From: Gamsiella multidivaricata
Taxonomy: Eukaryota; Mortierellomycota; Mortierellomycetes; Mortierellales; Mortierellaceae
Direction of reading: 5' to 3'
NCBI RefSeq assembly: GCF_025024155.1
Contig: NW_026251823.1
Span: 27,007-91,006, forward strand
Length of the DNA stretch: 64,000 nucleotides
Part shown: positions 56,570 to 64,000 of the stretch, piece after piece
How the letters are laid out: each line of letters starts with the position of its first letter
How positions within the stretch are numbered: position 1 is the stretch's first letter
Notes under the pieces: model-generated
Told to the model about the DNA's origin: nothing
What the model saw: only the letters and a program-made list of their open reading frames with translations
The model's database searches: none
Program-made: the position numbers and the translations under genes

Positions 56570-58691
56570 TTAGACCGGACGCATGTGAGGGAAGGCCAAT
56601 ACCTCCTGGATACGGTGCGAGTCCGTCAAGAACATGGTGAGGCGATCAATACCCATACCCCAACCTCCCGTAGGGGGCAGACCGAACTCGAGTGACTGAC
56701 AGAAATTTTCATCAATCAACTGGGCCTCGTCATCACCGGCAGCCTTGTCGCTGGCCTGCTGCTCGAAACGCTCGCGCTGATCAAAGGGGTCGTTCAACTC
56801 CGTGTAGGCATTGCAAATTTCCTTGGTGGCAACAAAGCATTCAAAGCGTTCGCAAAGACCAGGGACAGTACGATGGCTCTTAGCCAGAGGAGACATCATT
56901 TGAGGGTGGCCCATAATGAAGGTGGGGCTGATGCACTCAACCTCGATGAAATCGCCGACCAGCTTGTCCAAAAGACGAGCGCTTGTGCGGGGAGCGCCGC
57001 ACTCAACGTTATGCTTGATGCAGAGGTCGCTCAAAAATTTGGTGGCCTCAGGCGTGTGGAGGGTATCAGCAGGAGGGAAGGTGACTTTGAGCTTCTCCTC
57101 GAGATACTCGATCATGTTGATGCGCCTGAAGGGAGGAGTAAAGTCAATCTCCATGGTGGGGCCATCCTTGCCCTGTGGGTGATAGGTAATCTTTGTCTTT
57201 CCAGTAATGGCCTTAACCATGCCAACGAGAAGGGCCTCCGTCATCTCCATGACATCAAACATGTCGGCGTAGGCCATGTAGAACTCTGCAGTGGTGAACT
57301 CGGGGTTGTGGGTCAAATCCATGGACTCATTTCTGAATTGGCGACCAATCTCATAGACACGATCCAGACCTCCGACAACCAACATCTTTAAGTAGAGTTC
57401 GGGAGCGATACGCATATGCAATTCCATGTTAAGGTCGTTGTGGTGAGTGACAAAGGGCTTGGCAGTGGCGCCTCCAGCGATCATGTTCATCATGGGCGTC
57501 TCGACCTCCAAAAAGTCCTGATCATCCAGAAACTTGCGGAGATAGTTAATGATCTTGGCCCTGGTCTTGAAGATATCACGGACGTGGTTGTTCATGATCA
57601 AGTCGAGATAGCGCTGTCTGTAACGCGACTCCTGATCCTTGAAACCAAAGTGGGTCGTGGGCAGCATGCGAAGGCAGGGTGAGAGCAAAATGATGTCGCG
57701 GGGGAAGATGGAGAGCTCTCCATCCCCGCCCTTCTTGGGCTTGGTGCGACCAGCAACACCGCGGACCCCGACAATATCACCGCGGCGGAGGTTATCGTGC
57801 ACCTCGCTGAAGTCGCGCTCGGAGTCCTGAGCCTGAGCCGTGATCTGGATCTTGAGCCCATCCGAGTGAAGATCGTAAAAGCGGAGTTTACCCATGGTAC
57901 GCATGTTGTGGAGACGCCCAGCAACGGTGACGACCTCCTCCTCCATGTCTCCAGCTTTCAGTCCGCTGTACTTCTCAATAAATGCCGGCAATGAGATCGA
58001 AACATGGAACTTATGGGGATAGGGATAGGTCTCCTTGTTGGCACGAAGAACGCCGACCCTCTTAGAGCGAATCTCAAAGTATTGCTATTTTAACGATCAA
58101 CAACAACGACGAGGGTAACAGTAAGAACAAAACAAGGACGAAAGGAGGTTAGAAAAAGCAAAGAGCAACAGGGCAAAGACAGAGAAAATGAATGCAAGAA
58201 TACTCACGTTGGGATTGAGATTCTCCTCCTCCTCGGCTGCAGAAAGAGCCTTCTTGGCCTCTGCCTTCTCAGAGATGGCAGGAGTAGGAGCATTAGCAGC
58301 CTTCTCAGCCTTCTTGGCTTCCTTTTCCCTGTTCTTGATTCGCTTCTTCAGCTCGCTATGATCAACCACAAATCAGACCGACAGAATCAAGTACTCCCGT
58401 TAATTTGATGAGCATATAAACAACGTGCTGAAACGAGGCAAGGCTGGAGAAAGCGAAGGTGAAGGCGATGCTGGAGCGCCGTGTTGCTGTCTCCTGTCTC
58501 CCCATAAGTGCTGGACATAGACTTCCTTGTGCAGCCAGCAAGTGATTGGTTGGCAAACAAACAAAGAGAGGAAGTGAAAGAGAGATCGATCCTTGAGCGA
58601 CTTACGTCTTCGAGACCATCTCACCGGTGGCCTCGTCCTTGTAGAGCTTGATCTCCTCGGTGGGAGCAGCGGGGTTAGTGGTGTCGGCCAT
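56570..58691 (-). CDS. KRS1: Cytosolic lysyl-tRNA synthetase (class II)
   Basis: Predicted 582-residue enzyme charging tRNA-Lys. Phase-checked exons: 58691-58606, 58355-58208, 58084-56570. The first about 75 residues are a Lys/Ala-rich helix ([20 protein letters not shown]) typical of eukaryotic cytosolic LysRS tRNA binding. The OB-fold anticodon domain follows ([20 protein letters not shown]). The catalytic core has motif 1 ([10 protein letters not shown]), motif 2 ([17 protein letters not shown]) and motif 3 (GWGMGIDRL). It lacks a mitochondrial leader. The gene ends 106 bases from the convergent WDR24 stop. Confidence 0.96.
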
Positions 58692-60615
58692 GTTGGTTAT
58701 GAAGCAATGTAGGAAAAGGGGATGATGGGAAAGGACAAAAAACGTATGGCTTTTAAAAGTAAAATCGTAAACAAACCGAAACTCAAAAAAATGGTCTTTA
58801 TCGATCTGGGAGGTGCTGCTGACTCAACATCTACTCACACCCTGTCCAAACTTAGCCAGAAGAGTTTCTACTTTCTACGCCTTGCCCGGACACAGCACAC
58901 AGCAACTGCGCCCCTTTGATGCTCCCTCTGCTTTCCTTACGCACTCCTTCGTCCCAGCCGCATCCCAAGCGAGTGGTCATGTTCAGCACTACAAAAATAG
59001 GAAGGAGGGAGCGTCTTAGGATCCTTTTCACTTCTTACCAAGTACCACGAATACGGGCACTTGACGAAAATGTCGCAACTTTGACCTGAATAAAGTATTT
59101 CTTGCGCCCCACATCCACAAAGCGCTCCCTGTCCACAATGCCCAATGTGAAAGCGCGTTCATTTCCCGCCATAGCAAACGGAGCTGTACCGCTCCACGGC
59201 GCCAGAGCTGCTCTAGAAAAATTGGCACCATCTTCGCATTCGACCACTAATCTTAGACGACCGCATGTGCGCACTTTTTTCGTCGCAGAACGCCAATTTT
59301 TAGAACACTAATGTGATCTGTTGTCACCTTTTTAAAGTGATGCCGATTGATAGGAGAAACAGGCACCAAATAAGTCTTATCAAGAAGAGATGGTTCCGCG
59401 AGGCCCACCAAGACAACACCGAGCCCGACTTGATTAAGGAGCCATTCCTGTTCACCACCTAGAATGAGGCAATTGGCGACGTTGAAAGAATGCGACCACT
59501 GGGTTGCGTAGGAAACGTCGACAGCCTCTTCATTTCAGCAAGAACAATGAAGCCAAATCCGAAGATCCTGTCCCAGATGAAGCTGTACGACGAAGATAAA
59601 GGAGGTGACGGAAAAGATATTCCTCAATCTGGAGCTGACTGCGAGAGTGATCAACATGCTCGAAAATGAAATAGTAGGGAATAATGGTGTTTACGACATG
59701 CAAGATCCTCGCAAGGTCAGCGTTAAAGGAAGGCCCAGGGAGAGGCGAATCAAGAGCAGTATTGAATCGAAAGGTCAAACACGCAGAGCAACACCAAGGC
59801 TAATGGCAAAACAAAGGACGAACCAAAGACATTTCAGGGACTGTGGGAGTGAACTATAATGGAGGATAATAATAATTTATAAAAAAGACGCGCCAAGCGG
59901 CAAGAAAAAAGTATCCGATGGTAGCGTGCCAGCAGCGCTATAAGCGGCGGTAGACGCGAGTTGAAGGCTACCCGACGCGTAAAGATGAAGATTATGGCGC
60001 TACAAGTTTGCAGCTATGTAGAGACGTACCCCTCGACAAACTCCGGTCGTCAAATAACGAAATGTGCCATATCATAATACACCTGTTGACAAATCTATTT
60101 AGTTATCAGTTCCCCTCCTGCTCATAAACCTCTTCATCGTCTGCCTTGTCCAGAGTCCTGGATTCCATAAAAATAAGATCGAGACCAATCATCGCACTTT
60201 AGGAATTGCCAACTCTGGAGCTCCTGAAATCCTCCAGTCGCGTCGCGGGCACTCAACTGTGATACGAACTCCGCATCTTCTGGTCCCAAGGCCAATGACG
60301 GCGGGAACGCTTGGTTAGCAGTATCCACTGGCAACAGCAGCAGGAGGAGCAGCCTGCTCAAAAGCTGAGCTCAGAGGATGGTCGGCTTTTTGACCTAGGA
60401 GGGGCGTGTGAGTCGTCACCGTTGGAGCATTAAAAACGCACCAACTACGTCAGCAAAAGGCGACGCCATAGAATTTTTTTGGTGAGCATAAGCAAATACA
60501 TGCAGTAAAAGAATTTCGGCGTGCAATAACAGAATTATGCAGCTTTAGGATATAAATTACACCTACCGATCATTTTTAAATGTGCTTGCGAACACATATA
60601 TGGTTGAGATGGGGT
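58692..60615. other. Gene-poor spacer before copy C
   Basis: Nearly 2 kb with only short frames and no recognised domain. The region 59000-59900 looks like eroded repeat or coding debris. The stretch just 3' of copy C (60400-60615) would be the place to look for a guide RNA of that element. Confidence 0.5.
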
Positions 60616-60759
60616 TTAGGCACTTCCTGGGGCCTGGCTAGTTGCCGATTCCTGCCCTGATGCCGCATTGGCCGCACGCTTGCGCCTTGGAGCTCCTTCT
60701 TGTTCTGCAGCCGCGGTTGATGCTGTCCTCTTTCGGGCCACACTGCCCTTGCTGGCGCT

Positions 60760-60890
60760 GGTGCTGCTAGTACTACTGGTGCTATTGGTGCTGCTAGTGC
60801 TACTGTTACCATTGATGCTGCTAGTGCTACTGTTACCATTGATGCTGCTAGTGCTACTGTTACTAGTGATGCTGCTGCTACTGGTGCTCG
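60760..60890 (-). repeat. Coding Ser/Thr/Asn repeats in the copy C tail
   Basis: Imperfect 24-27-base units coding SSTSSINGN and SSTSSTNS repeat in frame in the C-terminal tail of copy C. Confidence 0.8.
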
Positions 60891-61212
60891 CGCTATCGGT
60901 TACTGTCTGTGTAGCTTCCATCCAAGGATATCTACCATTCTCATCTACAGGCTGAAGATAGAGTGGCCTCTGTTGCTGAAGCAAGTGCCCTTGAATAACG
61001 TTGCAAATACTGTGGCCCGCCATGATATCGCGGTGCATGTATGTCTTGCAAGTCTTGCAATACAGCCGACGTATTTGAACCTGGCCGACAAACTCCTCGC
61101 ACATCGGACACTTCTTTGACGTGTAGTACTCATTGACGCCCACGACAATATACCCGAGCGCCCTTGCCTAACGGACACAGAACGTAAGGCGCCTCATTAG
61201 CGTCATCAGTAG

Positions 61213-61213
<1 letters not shown>

Positions 61214-61251
<38 letters not shown>
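61214..61251. repeat. T19-A19 tract in the copy C intron
   Basis: 19 T followed directly by 19 A, a perfect palindrome that can fold on itself. It sits inside the only visible intron of copy C and could also be a site of sequencing or assembly error. Confidence 0.8.
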
Positions 61252-61255
<4 letters not shown>

Positions 61256-61531
61256 TCGAATGTCTTGCAATGAAGCACTAACCCTTTGAACAAAGTACGA
61301 TTGGAAGGACTCATGTAACGAGGAAAGTCGTCTCGTGGATGAAAACTTGCCTAGACCAATGCCGATTACAACCTTGTCCTCTTCATCTCGCTGTCTACCA
61401 AGCGATCCTCCAACCATATTGAGCAGGCGATCTGCGATGATGTCGAATTCTGCCTCTCTAGCTTTTCTGGCATCCCACTGGTGCTTTTTGAATGTGGCGC
61501 TTTTGTTGTAGAACTCGTCGAGCTGCTCCTT

Positions 61532-61722
61532 TGCAAATAGTCAGAAGTCGGAGGGGTTCTAGGGTGGAATCAGAGGTTTATTCGATGATTGATTGCTGTC
61601 TAATCCTACGTTTGAAGGGCTCTTATATACTAAACACAGTTGTGTTGGAATGCTCTAGAAACTAGGCGCAGCATGGTTATGACCATGACATCATTCTCGA
61701 ATAAACAGTTGTACCTGTTGCA
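61532..61722 (-). repeat. 3' LTR of the Ty3/gypsy element
   Basis: Begins TGCAACAGG right after the purine tract and ends CTATTTGCA, giving the short inverted ends TGCAA/TTGCA. It contains a TATATAAGAG promoter box and AATAAA downstream. The adjoining host bases AAGGA would be the target duplication if the other end were present. Confidence 0.7.
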
Positions 61723-61745
61723 CCTCCCCATCTTAAAAAAAAACG

Positions 61746-63533
61746 TTACTCCTTTTCGCGCTTGGCCTCGAACTCTGCTAGGGCCTCCTTAGCATTGACC
61801 AATGACGCCTTTGGCTCCCAGGTTGCCTTTTCCAGTGGGTATCCTTTCCATTGAACGAGCCATTTAGGTGTCCTACCAAATATTTTGTGATCCAGAATGC
61901 GTTCTACTTCGAACTCTTCTTCTCCATCAATGAGCTCTGGTGAAGGTCGAGGCGGTATGCGATCGCCGAACTCAGTTGGTGACTCGGTGTAAAGACGGAG
62001 CAAATCGGCATTGAACACAGGATGTTGGTGCATATTGGGTGGCAGGTCGATCTTGAATGCGTTGTCGTTGACCTGCTCGACAATCCTGTAAGGGCCGATA
62101 TATCGCGGTTCCAGCTTTCTTGAGGGTCGATTGGCATGTGCTGCGACCGCGAGGTGTTCTGTACTGAGAAGTACCCTGTCTCCGACGCCGAACGGCACGT
62201 TACTACGGAATTTATCTGCTTGCTGCTTCTGGCGGTCCTGAGCAGCGACGATGGCATCCTGGGCGCGAGCGAGAGCAGCCGACTGAGCAGCCACGAAGTC
62301 TGAGACTGATGGCATGTTGGTGGTGGACGGCTTCAGAAGTGATGCAGGCACGAGAGGGTGGTGACCATAATTGAGAAAAAAGGGCGAAAATCCTGTCGTT
62401 GGGTTTACCGAATTGTTGTACGCAAACTCGAGCATCGGCAAGAACAGATCCCAGTCCTTTTGGTTATACGAAATGTAAGAGCGCAGCATCTCTTCGAGCG
62501 TTCGATTGGCACGTTCCGTTTGGCCGTCCGTCTGAGGGTGATATGCCGTTGACATGTTCAATTTGGTCCCCATCATCTTCATTAATGCCGTCCAGAATTT
62601 GCCTGTGAAGCGAGAGTCGCGGTCCGAGACGATGGCGCGCGGCATACCATGCAAGCGGAAGACTTGCTCGAAAAATAATCGGGCGACGTCGGTGGCGGAG
62701 TCCGTGGTATGGCTAGCACAAAAATGGACCTGCTTGGACAACTTATCTACAATGACCGTGATCGCATCGACTCCACGGCTTGTTTTGGGAAGTGACACGA
62801 TGAAATCCATGGAGACTGTATCCCATCGCTGGCTCGGTATGTCCAGAGGCTTGAATAGACCGGCAGGGTGCTGAAGCAATGGTTTGTTGCGTTGGCATTG
62901 CTCGCATGATCCCACATATGCTTTTGTGTCACGAGCCATTCGTGGCCAGAAAAAGGTTCGTCTCATGTTCTCGTATGTTTTCTCGAAACCCAGGTGGCCA
63001 GCAATGGGCGAATCGTGTGTGTCATGGAGGAGGGTTGCTCGGAGCTTGTTGTCGTTTGGGATGCATAGGCGTGGCTCGCCACCAGCATTGATCCAGAGTA
63101 GTCCATCTGCAACAAAGTAGCGGTCCGTTGGGCCTGCGCTGGACGACTTGTTGTATACTGGGCCTAAGGTGCAGTCTGAAGGGTAGCTCTCGATCAGGCG
63201 TTTCCGTAAGTTGAGGTCCACCTGAACGTCCATGGAATTAAATGCTGTGCCGGCAGGGTTCTCGTCCTTGTGGTCGGGTCTTCTTGAAAGTGCATCGGGA
63301 ACGATGTTGTCTTTGCCTCGCTTGTATCTGAAGTCGAAATCGTATTCCTGGAGGAGCTCCATCCATCTAGCCTGTCTCCGCGTCAAATTAGGCTGGGTTG
63401 GAAAGTGTTGTAGAGTCGCATGATCCGTGTAGACGATGAAGTGCGATCCGTCCAAATAATGCCGCCACGTCTTGAGGGTGTGCACCACAGCCAGCAATTC
63501 TTGCTCATTGTCGCATATTTCACCAGAGTTCAC
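61746..63533 (-). pseudogene. Ty3/gypsy pol: RNase H (partial), integrase, chromodomain
   Basis: Open frame of 595 residues without an internal stop, missing its 5' part. It starts inside RNase H (DNEQELLAVVHTLKTWRHYL, YTDHATLQHF). The integrase follows with its HHCC finger (HLGFEKTYENMRRTFFWP, CEQCQRNK) and catalytic core (DFIVSLPKT, IVSDRDSRFTGKFW, and YHPQTDGQTERANR with the Glu). The C-terminus is a chromodomain (FEVERILDHKI, WLVQWKGYP, ATWEP) that in chromoviruses guides integration to heterochromatin. The absence of reverse transcriptase makes this copy incapable of independent movement. Confidence 0.9.
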
Positions 63534-63735
63534 TGTATATTTAGTTTAACAAGTGTACCTCCAGCTCACTATTATATTTAATACAAATAAATACCTAATC
63601 GGTGTGGTGTGTGGAGCCACATCTCTTTCTCACTTATTCTGAATCCCAAAAATATCTCATTTTTTTAAGTGAAGCTTTATCCACACACACACATAAACAC
63701 ACACATAAACACACACACGCTCACCTTCTTACACC
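63534..63735. other. Junction sequence of unidentified nested element
   Basis: Starts abruptly where the RNase H frame breaks, with CACTGTATATTTAGTTT at about 63529-63545. It contains a CA-rich microsatellite at 63681-63720 just before the next ATG. It may be the end of a DNA transposon or the 5' leader of another retroelement; the window ends too soon to tell. Confidence 0.35.
63681..63720. repeat. (CA)n-rich microsatellite
   Basis: CA dinucleotides with two TAAA-type interruptions, directly upstream of the ATG at 63736. Confidence 0.9.
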
Positions 63736-64000
63736 ATGAACAACAACAACGACAAAACCCTCTTTGAAACTACCCCTTCGACCCAGCTGGTTGATGATGG
63801 CTCAGCCATGGAAGTCGACGAATTTGACCAAGGGTCTAGCCCCCCCTTGAGTGAGGACAGGCAAGAATCACCTCTAGCAGAGGAGCCTTTGTCCATTGAC
63901 GCGCTGTTACAAAAATTCCAGGCGCAAAGAAAACTTCTGGTGGAGCGTGAGGCGTACCTCGTTCGGCTGATAACCACTGCCGATGATAATACCGAGAACG
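63736..64000 (+). CDS. Partial open frame of unknown function, runs off the window
   Basis: An ATG opens a frame with no stop before the window end (88 codons). It begins MNNNNDKTLFETTPS, continues with an acidic Ser/Pro-rich stretch, and then a likely helix (SIDALLQKFQAQRKLLVERE). The pattern of a disordered acidic start followed by a coiled coil is common in gag or ORF1 proteins of retroelements. Together with its position at the break in the gypsy element, this suggests a nested transposon gene. I do not recognise the family. Confidence 0.4.
   Translation, partial: MNNNNDKTLFETTPSTQLVDDGSAMEVDEFDQGSSPPLSEDRQESPLAEEPLSIDALLQKFQAQRKLLVEREAYLVRLITTADDNTEN

Larger units (their letters stand above)
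60616..61531 (-). pseudogene. XPG-Fanzor family gene, copy C (3' part only)
   Basis: Exons 61531-61283 and 61167-60616 give about 266 codons with no lesion inside. The first starts KEQLDEFYNKSATFKKHQWD and contains VVIGIGLGKF and RRLSSLHESFQSYFVQR. The second starts ARALGYIVVGVNEYYTSKKC, with CPMC ... LYCKTC and HRDIMAGHSIC (zinc ribbon, RuvC-III Asp). The family Asn near the end of RuvC-III reads Ser. The splice site lies at the same place as in copies A and B. A long Ser/Thr/Asn repeat tail and two basic clusters (ARKRTAS, PRRKRAA) end the protein. The 5' part was cut off by the LTR retroelement that abuts base 61531, so the nuclease half is not visible here. Confidence 0.72.
61532..63533 (-). 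mobile_element. Ty3/gypsy chromovirus, 3' part with 3' LTR
   Basis: The element lies on the minus strand: a pol 3' region (63533-61746), a purine-rich tract (AAGATGGGGAGG) and then a 191-base LTR. It is inserted directly against codon AAG of copy C. Reverse transcriptase, gag and the 5' LTR are absent. At 63533 the RNase H frame is cut by unrelated sequence, so either a second insertion or a truncation removed the 5' part. Confidence 0.85.

Noticed and set aside
59028..59274. Minus-strand frames of 67-79 residues
   Set aside because: No recognised domain; frames overlap each other and lie in an eroded region.
60134..60361. Short minus-strand frame with a Leu-rich, signal-peptide-like start
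   Set aside because: No homology, no introns and no conserved features; chance ORF in repeat debris is more likely.

Overview
The window is nuclear DNA of a filamentous fungus, most likely a Mortierellomycotina species (Mortierella/Linnemannia group). The reasons are the intron-rich genes with short GT-AG introns, pyrimidine-rich promoters, F-box/LRR and F-box/WD40 genes, a Crinkler-type fragment, and a mix of fungal housekeeping families with TnpB/Fanzor-like, piggyBac-like and Ty3/gypsy relics. The species call is inference; no marker gene was compared.

Layout. 0.5-12.2 kb holds ordinary genes: an HGSNAT-like acyltransferase, an exocytic syntaxin, an F-box/WD40 protein, RLP24 and an F-box/LRR protein. 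12.4-26 kb is an accessory block. It has a broken SGNH hydrolase, a decayed XPG-Fanzor gene on the minus strand (copy A), a Crinkler fragment, a piggyBac relic, a SWIM-finger fragment, an LTR-like stretch, and a second XPG-Fanzor gene on the plus strand (copy B). 26.9-58.7 kb returns to dense conserved genes: carnitine acyltransferase, secreted lipase, a PHO80-like cyclin, ADP-ribosylglycohydrolase, a CLD1/ABHD5-like hydrolase, a DUF2470 membrane protein, THO2, a LisH-CTLH-WD40 protein, WDR24/RTC1 and cytosolic lysyl-tRNA synthetase. 58.7-64 kb is a second transposon graveyard: the 3' end of a third XPG-Fanzor-family gene (copy C), cut by a Ty3/gypsy chromovirus, which is itself interrupted at the edge of an unidentified segment.

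Main discovery. Copies A and B each encode, in one spliced and phase-compatible reading frame, an N-terminal FEN1/XPG (Rad2-family) nuclease module followed by a TnpB/Fanzor-like module with a RuvC-I Asp, a four-Cys zinc ribbon and a RuvC-III Asp. The reconstructed unit is about 1,320-1,350 codons in both copies, with five exons. All copies here carry lesions, and the lesions differ, so they look like independently decaying members of a dispersed family. I do not know of a described flap-nuclease/Fanzor fusion, but I could not search for one.

Exon borders below come from reading splice signals and checking that phases close. Genes described as phase-checked have a total coding length divisible by three.
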